64,000 nucleotides of DNA from Sporosarcina sp. P33. Its GTDB lineage: Bacteria; Bacillota; Bacilli; Bacillales_A; Planococcaceae. Shown here piece by piece: positions 1-8,077 of the stretch. Location of the stretch: NCBI RefSeq assembly GCF_002077155.1, contig NZ_CP015027.1, positions 620,001 to 684,000 of the forward strand. The letters are read 5' to 3'. Below the pieces are notes generated by a model, which had not been told where the DNA came from, searched no databases, and worked only from the letters and a program-made list of their open reading frames with translations. A program made the translations under genes and the position numbers. Position 1 is the first letter of the stretch. Every line of letters starts with the position of its first letter.

Positions 1-312
1 CCGCCAGCCAATCTATTTCATGATTATTTAGAAAAGATCTTCAATACCATTATACCAGAAGGCAAAGGGATTGAACTCAATACTTCAGGCACACGTTACG
101 GGCTGCCGCATAACATGCCAAGTGAAGATATTTTGCGCCTCTATAAGCAATGCGGCGGCGAAATCATTACGCTCGGTTCTGATGCACATAAAACTGCTGA
201 TATTGCGTATGAATTTAAAGAATCACTGGAGCTGTTTCAGTCCATCGGCTTCAATTATCTGGCTACTTTCACAGAAGGCGAACCAGAATTCCATAAAATC
301 TCTGCTTTATAA
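1..312 (+). CDS. HisJ-type PHP-domain histidinol-phosphatase, C-terminal part
   Basis: The reading frame is open from base 1 to a TAA at 310-312, so only the last 103 residues are present and the start lies outside the window. The segment carries the PHP-family C-terminal motif GSDAHK (Asp and His as metal ligands), followed by a helix and the end FTEGEP, as in the HisJ/HisK histidinol-phosphatases of Bacillales, which dephosphorylate histidinol phosphate late in histidine synthesis. A strong terminator follows directly, so this is the last gene of its transcript. The family assignment is good; the exact substrate cannot be proven from this fragment. Confidence 0.8.
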   Translation, partial: PPANLFHDYLEKIFNTIIPEGKGIELNTSGTRYGLPHNMPSEDILRLYKQCGGEIITLGSDAHKTADIAYEFKESLELFQSIGFNYLATFTEGEPEFHKISAL

Positions 313-321
313 AGCTAATAG

Positions 322-361
322 AAAAGTGACGGTTATTTCTTCGGCGTTCCGTCACTTTTTT
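322..361 (+). terminator. Rho-independent terminator after the HisJ-type gene
   Basis: Inverted repeat AAAAGTGACGG / CCGTCACTTTT with a 16-nt loop, followed by a T run, ten bases after the stop codon. Confidence 0.9.
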
Positions 362-376
362 GTATGAGCATATTTT

Positions 377-949
377 CTATTTTTTGAACAGCCACGTTTT
401 CAACAAAGCGAGGCGTTCCCTGACTACCACTTTTGCTTTCACCGATTCAGGTGTTTTGGCCGCAATGACATCAGATTCCCATCCAAGCTGCCGCGCAAGA
501 AATCTTGCTCTCGCCAAATGGTAGTCACTGCTGATAATCGTCACGCCGGACACTTCAGGAATGAGCTTCTGACTGAACTGCAGATTTTCATAAGTGGAAA
601 CGGACTGATCTTCCAGCAATAATCGGTCCTTCGCAATACCGTTCTCTGTCAGATAGCGGTGCATTGCTTCAGCTTCGCTAATTTCTTCATCTTTCCCCTG
701 TCCTCCGGAGAGTACTAATTTCACATGAGGATATCGCGTTGCATAATCCAAAGCACTTTCCAGCCGATACCGCAATGAAAGCGATGGCGTTTCTCCATTT
801 ACTTTGGCGCCAAGAATGACCGCATATTCATACGATCCATCTGCTTTCATTTGTTGTGCCTGCTTTATCCATTCTCCCGGCATCATCCAAAACAACCCCA
901 TTCCCGCTGCAGTGAATATCAGCAGTGCGATCATCCATCTTCTTTTCAT
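377..949 (-). CDS. DUF218 (YdcF/SanA-like) membrane-anchored protein
   Basis: A 190-aa protein with one N-terminal membrane segment (about residues 7-24) and a DUF218 domain: VILGAKV near residue 45, LVLSGGQG near 80, an acidic EAEAMHRYL segment, and the STYENL and SSDYHLARA motifs typical of this fold. Family members are linked to envelope integrity or cell-wall precursor handling, but no specific reaction is established here. The start is ATG at 949 with AAGGAG eight bases upstream. It lies downstream of argG in the same direction, beyond the argG terminator, so it may have its own promoter or depend on read-through. Confidence 0.85.
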   Translation of the reverse strand: MKRRWMIALLIFTAAGMGLFWMMPGEWIKQAQQMKADGSYEYAVILGAKVNGETPSLSLRYRLESALDYATRYPHVKLVLSGGQGKDEEISEAEAMHRYLTENGIAKDRLLLEDQSVSTYENLQFSQKLIPEVSGVTIISSDYHLARARFLARQLGWESDVIAAKTPESVKAKVVVRERLALLKTWLFKK

Positions 950-1002
950 TCGTTCTCCTTTCTTCTATACTTATCCAAGATAAAGAATAGCAAAGAGTTT
1001 CA

Positions 1003-1040
1003 AAAAGAGCAGCGAAGCTTTTGGCCGCGCTGCTCTTTTC
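1003..1040 (-). terminator. argG terminator
   Basis: Minus-strand hairpin with arms AAAAGAGCAGCG and CGCTGCTCTTTT followed by T residues, directly after the argG stop codon. Confidence 0.85.
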
Positions 1041-1047
1041 TATTTTC

Positions 1048-2259
1048 TTAGGATTGTTTGATAAGTTGTTTTTTATTAACCATGCTGTGAACTTCAGTCG
1101 GCAATCCCCATAGTTTGATGAAGCCGACTGCCGCGGCCTGATCGAACTCGTCATCCGATGTGTATGTTGCAAGTTTTTCATCATATAATGAATTCGGTGA
1201 TTTTCTTCCTTCAACCAGCGCATGGCCTTTAAACAGCTTTATGCGCACTGTGCCAGTAACGTACTGCTGCGTTTCTTTGATGAACGCTTCCAGTGCATTG
1301 CGGAGCGGCGAGAACCATAATCCGTTATAGATTAATTCCCCTAGCTTTTGCGAAATGATTGGTTTAAAGTGCGCTAATTCTTTTACGAGCGTCAAATCTT
1401 CCAGCTCTTTATGGGCTTTCAGTAATGTGATAGCCCCTGGCGCTTCATACACTTCACGCGATTTAATACCGACGAGACGATTTTCCACATGATCAATACG
1501 TCCAACGCCATGTTTGCCTGCGATTTCATTCAGCTTCGTAATCAATTCACTGAGCAAATACTTCTCTCCGTCAATCGTAACAGGGACACCTTGCTCGAAA
1601 CCGATCTCAATGATATCAGCGGTATCCGGCGCATTTTCAATAGATACAGTTAAACCAAATGCATCTTCCGGCGGTGTAGCCCAAGGATCTTCCAGAATTC
1701 CGCATTCATTGGCACGTCCCCATAAATTTTGATCCACTGAGTATGGATTGTCCAGATCAATTGGGATAGGAATATTATGCTGCTGTGCATAATGAATTTC
1801 TTCCTCACGTGACCAGCTCCATGAACGGACAGGCGCTATAACTTCCAATGAAGGGTCAAGTGATTTAATCGCCACTTCAAAACGGACTTGGTCATTTCCT
1901 TTTCCTGTGCAGCCATGTGCAACAGCCGTTGCGTGCTCTTTATGTGCGATCTCGACTAACTTCTTAGAGATAAGCGGACGCGATAACGCAGAAACGAGCG
2001 GGTATTTATTTTCATAATACGTTTGAGCCTGCAAAGAAAGAAGGACGAAATCCTGTGCGAATTCTTCTCGAGCATCAATAACATAGCTGCTGACCGCGCC
2101 AACCGTGAGCGCTTTTTCCTTGATGAATTCGAGATCTTTACCTTCTCCGACATCCAGGCAAACCGCTACTACGTTATATCCTTGCTCCGTTAACCATTGA
2201 ATCGCAACTGATGTGTCTAAACCGCCTGAATAGGCTAAAACAACTTTTTTCTTTTCCAT
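1048..2259 (-). CDS. argG: argininosuccinate synthase
   Basis: ATP-dependent ligation of citrulline and aspartate to argininosuccinate, the penultimate step of arginine synthesis. The N-terminal PP-loop [10 protein letters not shown] and the [14 protein letters not shown] segment are the family's nucleotide and citrulline/aspartate binding signatures. From ATG at 2259 (MEKKKVV) the protein has 403 residues, the usual length, with AAAGGGGA upstream; the longer frame from 2301 would add a non-conserved leader. argH, the usual partner, is not next to it, and argCJBD lies near 60 kb, so the pathway is split over the chromosome. A likely ARG box and promoter sit just upstream, which fits ArgR/AhrC repression by arginine. 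Confidence 0.97.
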   Translation of the reverse strand: MEKKKVVLAYSGGLDTSVAIQWLTEQGYNVVAVCLDVGEGKDLEFIKEKALTVGAVSSYVIDAREEFAQDFVLLSLQAQTYYENKYPLVSALSRPLISKKLVEIAHKEHATAVAHGCTGKGNDQVRFEVAIKSLDPSLEVIAPVRSWSWSREEEIHYAQQHNIPIPIDLDNPYSVDQNLWGRANECGILEDPWATPPEDAFGLTVSIENAPDTADIIEIGFEQGVPVTIDGEKYLLSELITKLNEIAGKHGVGRIDHVENRLVGIKSREVYEAPGAITLLKAHKELEDLTLVKELAHFKPIISQKLGELIYNGLWFSPLRNALEAFIKETQQYVTGTVRIKLFKGHALVEGRKSPNSLYDEKLATYTSDDEFDQAAAVGFIKLWGLPTEVHSMVNKKQLIKQS

Positions 2260-2284
2260 GGGTACGTCCCCTTTCACGCAAGCG

Positions 2285-2302
2285 TGTGTATGTTTATTCA
2301 AG
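2285..2302 (-). promoter_or_regulatory. Putative ARG box in the argG leader
   Basis: On the minus strand CTTGAATAAACATACACA resembles the 18-bp B. subtilis ARG consensus CATGAATAAAAATTCAAG in its left half and centre. It lies between the likely -10 and the start codon, where ArgR/AhrC could block transcription. A match by eye, not a scored hit. Confidence 0.5.
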
Positions 2303-2315
2303 TTGATGTATTTTT

Positions 2316-2343
2316 ATAATACCACATTTTATGTAAAAAACAA
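2316..2343 (-). promoter_or_regulatory. Putative SigA promoter of argG
   Basis: Minus-strand TTGTTT, a 16-bp spacer, then TATTAT, placed just upstream of the ARG-box-like site and about 57 bp before the argG start codon. Confidence 0.5.
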
Positions 2344-2356
2344 TAGAAAAGAATAA

Positions 2357-2394
2357 AAAAAACAGACACATGATAATAAAATGTGTCTGTTTTT
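2357..2394 (-). terminator. gdhA terminator
   Basis: Hairpin AAACAGACACAT / ATGTGTCTGTTT flanked by A and T runs on both sides. It closes the gdhA transcript and could in principle work in both directions. Confidence 0.85.
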
Positions 2395-2400
2395 CTTCAA

Positions 2401-3783
2401 TTATCTAATGCCGTGTGCAACCATTGCGTCAGCTACACGAAGGAAGCCCGCCACATTGGCGCCCATGACTAAATTGCCTGGCTTGCCGTAATCATTTGCT
2501 GCATTCTTGCAGTCTCTGTAAATATTCTGCATGACTTCTTTCAGGTGCATATCTACTTGCTCTTCTGACCACGACAGTCGCTGGCTGTTTTGAGACATTT
2601 CCATCGCTGAAACAGCAACACCGCCCGCATTGGCAGCTTTTGCAGGAGCAAATAATACATTGTGCTCTTGGAATATTTCAATGGCTTCAATTGTACAAGG
2701 CATATTCGCACCTTCCCCAACCGCTTTAACTCCATTAGCGATCAGCATATGCGCTGCAATTTCATCAATTTCATTTTGTGTCGCACATGGAAGTGCAATA
2801 TCACAAGGGATTGACCAAATTGCTGTGCAATCCGCATGGTATTCTGCTTCTAAATGCTCTTTTGTATATTCCCAAATCCGTTTATTGCCGACTTCTTTCA
2901 GTTCTTTCACCAGATCCAGATCAATGCCGTTTTTATCATAAATATAACCGTCAGAATCACTGCACGCAACGACCTTTGCACCAAGCTGCATAGCTTTTTC
3001 CATTGCATACGTCGAAACATTTCCTGAACCTGACACGACAACTGTCTGGCCTTCAAATGAAAGTCCGTTTTCTTTCAGCATCTCATCCACGAAATACACC
3101 GTACCATAGCCCGTCGCTTCTTTCCGGCCCAAGCTGCCGCCGTGATCCGGATTCTTTCCTGTAAGGATACCGGCCTCATAGCCGCCTTTAATACGATTAT
3201 ACTGGCCAAATAAATAGCCGATTTCACGTTTGCCCACACCGATATCTCCTGCCGGCACGTCAATATCCGGACCGATATGTCTGCTCAGTTCCGTCATGAA
3301 GCTTTGTGTAAAACGCATGATTTCACGATCTGACTTTCCTTTTGGATCGAAGTCCGAGCCGCCTTTACCTGCGCCTATCGGCTGTCCGGTTAAGGCATTT
3401 TTGAATATTTGCTCGAAAGCCAGGAATTTCATAATACTGTTATTGACGGATGGGTGAAAACGCAATCCGCCTTTATAAGGTCCAAGATCGCTGTTGAATT
3501 GAACGCGGAAACCTCTATTGACGTGAACTTTCCCTTTATCATCTTCCCAAGCTACGCGGAATGAAATGATTCGTTCAGGTTCTGTAATGCGCTCAAGAAT
3601 ACCGTTTGACATAAATTCGGGATGCTTGGCAAAGACCGGACGAAGGGAATCGAATATTTCTCTTGTTGCCTGTAAAAATTCCTTTTCATCTGGATTTCTT
3701 TTCTTTACCAGTTCATATACTTCATGAACGTAATCATTTGCTCGTTTACGATTGTTATAATCTACTTCACCAATCTTTGTCAT
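2401..3783 (-). CDS. gdhA: NADP-type glutamate dehydrogenase
   Basis: Reductive amination of 2-oxoglutarate to glutamate in nitrogen assimilation. It is a 460-residue hexameric-type (family I) enzyme: PYKGGLRFHPSVN with catalytic lysines, QPIGAGKGGSDFDPKGKSD, PAGDIGVG, and a Rossmann VVVSGSGNVSTYA segment near residue 240. The length and motifs match the roughly 450-aa anabolic enzymes rather than the shorter RocG/GudB type. ATG at 3783 has AAAGGG ten bases upstream; a TTG two codons earlier is less well spaced. It is monocistronic, with its own terminator. A perfect 14-bp palindrome lies 42 bp upstream of the start. Confidence 0.95.
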   Translation of the reverse strand: MTKIGEVDYNNRKRANDYVHEVYELVKKRNPDEKEFLQATREIFDSLRPVFAKHPEFMSNGILERITEPERIISFRVAWEDDKGKVHVNRGFRVQFNSDLGPYKGGLRFHPSVNNSIMKFLAFEQIFKNALTGQPIGAGKGGSDFDPKGKSDREIMRFTQSFMTELSRHIGPDIDVPAGDIGVGKREIGYLFGQYNRIKGGYEAGILTGKNPDHGGSLGRKEATGYGTVYFVDEMLKENGLSFEGQTVVVSGSGNVSTYAMEKAMQLGAKVVACSDSDGYIYDKNGIDLDLVKELKEVGNKRIWEYTKEHLEAEYHADCTAIWSIPCDIALPCATQNEIDEIAAHMLIANGVKAVGEGANMPCTIEAIEIFQEHNVLFAPAKAANAGGVAVSAMEMSQNSQRLSWSEEQVDMHLKEVMQNIYRDCKNAANDYGKPGNLVMGANVAGFLRVADAMVAHGIR

Positions 3784-4169
3784 CTGCAATCATCCCTTTC
3801 CAAGTTGTTCGTTATGCGTTCATAAGCGACTAGTCGCTCACTCTCTCTATCCTATTTCTTCAGAAACACTAGTGTTAGTTTATGAAAAGAATAAATCCTG
3901 CTTAATAAATTGAATTTTAATTGTTCGCAATATTTCTTTGTATTTCAATATTATTACTGAAAACAGAGCAAGTTACAAGATTTTTTTCTAATTTCTCTAT
4001 TTCCATTTAACTTTTGTGTCAATTTTATGTACTCTCTTGATTATTTTCATTTACACTTCATTGAATATAGTGTATTATTAAACTATTCAAACAATTGGTG
4101 TTGAACTATTGATTTGAATAGGTTTCCGAACGCGTGGGAACTACTACGAAAAGAAAGAGGCGAAGCGCC
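3784..4169. other. Intergenic region between gdhA and a small membrane gene
   Basis: An AT-rich divergent spacer. It holds a perfect palindrome AGCGACTAGTCGCT (3825-3838) near gdhA; a candidate promoter for the small gene, TTACAC-16-TATTAT at 4051-4078; and a leader inverted repeat CTATTCAAA / TTTGAATAG at 4083-4091 and 4113-4121. No further gene was seen. Confidence 0.6.
3825..3838. promoter_or_regulatory. Perfect 14-bp palindrome upstream of gdhA
   Basis: AGCGACTAGTCGCT is a perfect inverted repeat without loop, 42 bp before the gdhA start codon, in the right place for a regulator's operator. No known regulator's consensus is recognised. Confidence 0.4.
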
Positions 4170-4313
4170 ATGACAAAGAAATCTCATACATTCCGCTCAT
4201 TTTTAGGAGCAAACTTACTGCTAATCATGACATTTGCTTTCCTACCTGCTTTACTCGTAAATCCAGACATGGAAATGTTCCAAAACGCAATGAAAGTATT
4301 AACGAATGAATAA
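4170..4313 (+). CDS. 47-aa small membrane protein, unknown
   Basis: A short reading frame of 47 codons: a basic start (MTKKSHTFRS), one hydrophobic helix (about residues 11-30), then a short acidic/amphipathic tail ending KVLTNE. Support that it is real: AAAGAGG upstream of ATG, a candidate promoter at 4051-4078, and a terminator beginning 12 bases after the stop. I do not recognise the family. The shape, a single transmembrane segment with a charged tail, is typical of small regulatory or stress membrane peptides, but no function can be assigned. Confidence 0.6.
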   Translation: MTKKSHTFRSFLGANLLLIMTFAFLPALLVNPDMEMFQNAMKVLTNE

Positions 4314-4325
4314 AAAACGTATCAC

Positions 4326-4354
4326 AGAGCCTTTCCTGATTTCAGGAAAGGCTC
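4326..4354 (+). terminator. Terminator after the 47-aa gene
   Basis: AGAGCCTTTCCTG / CAGGAAAGGCTCT hairpin with a 3-nt loop, followed by TTGTTCTGT; a compact, strong stem. Confidence 0.8.
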
Positions 4355-4435
4355 TTGTTCTGTAAAACATTGTATCCGTCAAAAGCGCATTATTTTAACT
4401 GCATACAGATAATGCGTGATGCAATGCCTCAGTTT

Positions 4436-5719
4436 TTACCGTTTTCGCACAGTGAACCGATCTTCAAGCAGCAGCCAGTTTTGCGGAAACGCAAGTCCGA
4501 GTTTCCAGTACATGATGCCGCGCAGTCTGAATTGTTTTAACAGATTAAATTTCGCATTAATGCTCCTTGCATCTTCAAACCATACTTCATGTTGTGTGCC
4601 TTCTGCATCGTAGTACGTAAAATGCGGTGCCTGCGCCAGCGCATCATATTCTATTGCCGCGTTTACCTCGATTGCCAAGTTAGTCGCTGCTCTGGGACTG
4701 AGCGCCGCGGCAGCTTTACTGTCCGGCTGACCAAACGGAGCAGACCAATCATAGCCGTATAAATTCTGGCCTAAAAAAATTTTCTCCCGCGGGATCTGAC
4801 TCACTGCATATTCTACAACTTTTGAAACCGGTCCAATGGGGCTGACGGCTTGCGGTGCACTGTATGTGTAACCCCATTCGTAGGTCATCAGTGTAACGAA
4901 ATCCACAATCTCTCCATGTGCTTTATAATCATGCGCGCCATATATTCCTGTCGTCACTTCTCCTGCCTTTGGGGCCAGCGCTGTAGAAAGTGTAAGACCA
5001 GCTTTGTGAATCTGGTCCCGTGCATTACGCAATAACTGGTTATATAATTCTCTGTCTTCAGGGAACAGTAATTCAAAATCGAAATGAATATCATTATAGC
5101 CGACTTCTTTGGCGATTTTTATAGCATTTTGAATCATCCGGTTCTGTGCTTCAAGATCAGTGAATAGGACATGCCCCAATTCTGCACTGAACGAAAAATT
5201 CTCAAGATTGCTTAGCACCATCATATTTACAGCCCCTGCATTGCTGGCGATAGCCGGAATATCTGCCAGACTGGGCGCCTTCAGTGAGCCGTCCCGCTGG
5301 ACTTCATAACTGAACATCGCCAAATAAGTCAGTCCATCCACGCGTCTGCGCACTTCAGCCAGCATGTCCTGACTGACCGGGGTTCTCGGTTCTACATACA
5401 GTAACGAGTCAATTGGCGTTTTGACTTCCTGAGGGATGTACAGCCGCTGACCGATCATCAATCGTGAGGAAGGATTAATCGAATTAATTTCCGCCAGTCG
5501 TGCGACGGTTAATCCGAATCGCTGAGCAATCAAATACAGACTGTCTCCAGGCCGCACCCAATAATATGAGCCGACAATCGGAATGACAAGCGCTTGTCCC
5601 ACTGCAAGTCGCGTGTCGCTTTCTAATTCATTCGCTTCCGCAATTTGCTCGTACGGAACGCCGTATATTTTACCGATTTTGTATAAGCTCTCCCCTTGTG
5701 AAACTACATGAATCTGCAT
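4436..5719 (-). CDS. sleL: SleL/YaaH-type spore cortex N-acetylglucosaminidase
   Basis: Two N-terminal LysM domains (about residues 1-46 and 51-95, motifs SQGESLYKIG and RPGDSLYLIA) precede a glycoside hydrolase family 18 barrel with the DIHFDFE active-site strand (Asp and Glu catalytic) and the C-terminal IMYWKLGL strand. The 427-aa layout is that of SleL/YaaH, which cleaves cortex fragments during germination. ATG at 5719 begins MQIHVV as in homologues; a GTG three codons earlier is an alternative. It lies back to back with a CotF-like coat gene, so both neighbours are spore genes. No signal peptide, as usual for spore-deposited SleL. Confidence 0.9.
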   Translation of the reverse strand: MQIHVVSQGESLYKIGKIYGVPYEQIAEANELESDTRLAVGQALVIPIVGSYYWVRPGDSLYLIAQRFGLTVARLAEINSINPSSRLMIGQRLYIPQEVKTPIDSLLYVEPRTPVSQDMLAEVRRRVDGLTYLAMFSYEVQRDGSLKAPSLADIPAIASNAGAVNMMVLSNLENFSFSAELGHVLFTDLEAQNRMIQNAIKIAKEVGYNDIHFDFELLFPEDRELYNQLLRNARDQIHKAGLTLSTALAPKAGEVTTGIYGAHDYKAHGEIVDFVTLMTYEWGYTYSAPQAVSPIGPVSKVVEYAVSQIPREKIFLGQNLYGYDWSAPFGQPDSKAAAALSPRAATNLAIEVNAAIEYDALAQAPHFTYYDAEGTQHEVWFEDARSINAKFNLLKQFRLRGIMYWKLGLAFPQNWLLLEDRFTVRKR

Positions 5720-5873
5720 GAACTCCACTACCCTTCTCTAGTTCTACCCCAATAATATGATCACATACTGCCCGCTATGCATGAATTAACCAATCGATTG
5801 ATTATGTGTATACGTTCATCTTTGCTTCACATACTATCCTCGATGCAAACGACAATTGAAGGAGGAAATGTAG

Positions 5874-6503
5874 TTGACAAATCAATTCGAAACATCTCAA
5901 AACATGCAGGGCGAACAGGTTCCCCCATCGATGAATCATGGCGGTCATGAATTATTTGATGTTCATGAAGTTCTAAATGCAGCAGTGGGAGCTTTGAATC
6001 AATCAATGATTCTGCGTCCTCATGTACAGGACCCCGAACTTCTGGATATTCTGGACCGCCAATACCGGTTTATGCTGGACGAATACAATATTACCGTCGA
6101 ATGCTTCAAATCAGGCAAAGACCCTTCTCATCCGACCCAGCGTTACCAAATGAAGGCAGGCAGCGACTTTGTCTACGGCATAAAGGAAAAAGCCCCTTCC
6201 AAGCCAATCCACTCCACAAGTGAAATCACTGATGAGATCATATCCGGGTTCTTGCTTGGGGCTGCCAAAGAAGGCGCGACAGGCAAGACAGCCGCTTCAT
6301 TGGAAGTATGTAACCCTGTTGTCCGCCGGGTACTTGCCGATTCTGTAGCGAACTGTATTGAAATGGCCTATGAATTGGCGATTTATCAAAACAAGCATCA
6401 GTATTACCAAGTGCCGCAGCTGAATACGCATGATATGCAGATGCTATTGAATTCATTCGCCCCATTTCAAGGTCAGCCAGCCATGCCCAAAAACCTTCAA
6501 TAA
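5874..6503 (+). CDS. CotF-like spore coat protein
   Basis: A 209-aa protein with the CotF/YhcQ coat-protein arrangement: a helical N-terminal domain (HEVLNAAVGALNQSMILRPHVQDPELLDIL) and a second helical repeat (SEITDEIISGFLLGAAKEGA, then PVVRRVLADSVANCIEMAYEL). Such proteins resemble ferritin-like bundles and are found in the inner coat; the molecular role is unknown. TTG at 5874 follows GGAGG by eight bases. Upstream CATACTAT (5830-5837) resembles a SigE -10 element, consistent with mother-cell expression, though no clear -35 was seen. A terminator follows at 6516. Confidence 0.85.
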   Translation: MTNQFETSQNMQGEQVPPSMNHGGHELFDVHEVLNAAVGALNQSMILRPHVQDPELLDILDRQYRFMLDEYNITVECFKSGKDPSHPTQRYQMKAGSDFVYGIKEKAPSKPIHSTSEITDEIISGFLLGAAKEGATGKTAASLEVCNPVVRRVLADSVANCIEMAYELAIYQNKHQYYQVPQLNTHDMQMLLNSFAPFQGQPAMPKNLQ

Positions 6504-6515
6504 CCGTTCTGTTTC

Positions 6516-6548
6516 AGCAGGTGGAGTCATTACTCCATCTGCTTTTTT
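6516..6548 (+). terminator. Terminator after the cotF-like gene
   Basis: AGCAGGTGGAGT / ACTCCATCTGCT stem (with wobble pairs) followed by six T residues. Confidence 0.85.
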
Positions 6549-6608
6549 GCTTTCCTGTACATTATATTTGTATACTGTAGTGAGAAATACAGCTAAAGGG
6601 GTGCTACT

Positions 6609-7268
6609 ATGAAAGTTGCGATTTTTGATTTTGACGGTACATTGTACAAAGAAGAAACGTTTAAATTATTGATGGATCAATTAAAAAAACATCCGGTCCA
6701 CAAAAAATACTATGGGAAATTTTATCGTTCCATCCTGCCGCTTTATATCCGGTATAAATTAAATATTCTTCCTGAAAGCAAAATGAAAGAACGTTCCATG
6801 ATGCTCTATCTGCAGGCACTCGAATCATTAACACTTACGGAGCTAAAAGGGTTTTTCACCGGCATGCAGGACGTCATGATGGCGGACTTTAATGAGCAAG
6901 TCGTCAGCCGCCTGGCAAAACACCGCAAAGAAGGTTACCGCGTGTTACTCGTTTCAGGTGCATATACACCTTTTTTAACTGCAGTTACCAGTCATTTGAC
7001 ATTCGATACAATCATCGGTACGGACATCCCGTCAACTGGAGAACATATCGCAATGGATCAGCCGTTTTTACATATTCAGGGCACAAGAAAAACCGAGCAA
7101 ATCAATTATGCCCTGCGAGGAGAGAGCGTCGACTGGGCCGGCAGCTTCGCTTACGGGGACAGCATTTCGGATCTGCCCGTCCTGGAGCGGGTCGGGCATC
7201 CCGTGGCTGTTCGTCCTGACGAGAAACTCAGAGCTGTTGCAAAGAAACGGAACTGGGAGATTTTATAA
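6609..7268 (+). CDS. HAD-superfamily phosphatase (phosphoserine phosphatase-like, HAD-IB)
   Basis: A 219-aa hydrolase with motif I DFDGTL (nucleophile and acid Asp, residues 7 and 9), motif II VSGAYTPF, and motif IV YGDSISDLPVL binding Mg. A helical cap lies between motifs I and II. This is the HAD-IB layout of phosphoserine phosphatase-like enzymes, but the substrate is not defined by sequence. The GGGG of the ribosome binding site is seven bases before the ATG. It sits between a coat gene and DUF421 gene with its own terminator; no operon partner is evident. Confidence 0.85.
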   Translation: MKVAIFDFDGTLYKEETFKLLMDQLKKHPVHKKYYGKFYRSILPLYIRYKLNILPESKMKERSMMLYLQALESLTLTELKGFFTGMQDVMMADFNEQVVSRLAKHRKEGYRVLLVSGAYTPFLTAVTSHLTFDTIIGTDIPSTGEHIAMDQPFLHIQGTRKTEQINYALRGESVDWAGSFAYGDSISDLPVLERVGHPVAVRPDEKLRAVAKKRNWEIL

Positions 7269-7304
7269 AAAAGAAGAGCTCTGATGTAAGATCAGGGCCC
7301 TTCT
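7269..7304 (+). terminator. Convergent terminator between the HAD and DUF421 genes
   Basis: AGAAGAGCTCTGAT / ATCAGGGCCCTTCT stem with G-T pairs, flanked by A and T rich sequence on both sides; it could serve both convergent genes. Confidence 0.65.
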
Positions 7305-7306
7305 CA

Positions 7307-8017
7307 TTATGGCGACTTTAATGAATTGATATATAAACTGCCGTCTGTCTGAATTTCCGCATAAAATACATGTTCAGGTTTGGATATGCCTTGCTTTTTT
7401 AGCTGCTCTGTCAGCCAGACGTCGGTCAGTTTCAATTCACGCATATTCTTCTCTTCTACTTTGCCGTCCGTAATAATTTCTGTTGGAATATATTTCGGCG
7501 GCGTGACAGCTGCTTTTACATCTTTCTTCGTGGCAGGTTCTTCACCCGCTTTCAGCAGGACGCTTAAATTGCCGTTTGTTTCAAAAATAGCAAAATTGAC
7601 GTCTTTCACGGAAAATACTGATTGCTCACGCAGCATCATATTCAAATCATTAAAACTTAACCGTAATTTTCGCAAAGAACCTTCGATAATTTTCCCATTT
7701 TGAATGACAATCATCGGCTTGTCGTCAAGCAGCACACGGAGCTTAATGGATTTAAACGATAAAAAATTAGCTAAAATTGTCAGCAATGCCCATAAGATCA
7801 TGCCATACAGTCCGTTCAAAAATGGAGTTTCAGACTCTCCTGCCAAATCGGCTGCAATCGAACCGATCGTGATGCCTGTCACATAATGAAAAAATGTCAG
7901 CTGGGACACTTGCTTCTTCCCCATAAATCGTGCCAAAATGAGCAGCACGACAAATGAAATGACTGTACGCAGCGTCATCTCCCAAAAAGCCAATTCCCAA
8001 AATTCATCAATGTTCAC
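7307..8017 (-). CDS. DUF421 (YetF-like) membrane protein
   Basis: Three hydrophobic segments in the first 90 residues are followed by a cytoplasmic DUF421 domain (RVLLDDKPMIVIQNGKI, then LRKLRLSFNDLNMMLREQ, then a C-terminal YINSLK). YetF/YkjA relatives occur in multiple copies in Bacillus and some act at germination or in the spore membrane; function is unproven. GTG at 8017 is chosen because GGAGG lies eight bases upstream; the longer frame to 8050 would run through the ribosome binding site. 236 residues, close to family length. Confidence 0.85.
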   Translation of the reverse strand: MNIDEFWELAFWEMTLRTVISFVVLLILARFMGKKQVSQLTFFHYVTGITIGSIAADLAGESETPFLNGLYGMILWALLTILANFLSFKSIKLRVLLDDKPMIVIQNGKIIEGSLRKLRLSFNDLNMMLREQSVFSVKDVNFAIFETNGNLSVLLKAGEEPATKKDVKAAVTPPKYIPTEIITDGKVEEKNMRELKLTDVWLTEQLKKQGISKPEHVFYAEIQTDGSLYINSLKSP

Positions 8018-8077
8018 AACATACACCTCCACTAGTCGGAGTATGTGCAAACTAGAAGCATCTATTCACCGCGCCTT

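Noticed and set aside
828-1223. 131-aa frame antisense and offset to argG and the DUF218 gene
   Set aside because: Overlaps two well-supported genes in another frame and resembles nothing.
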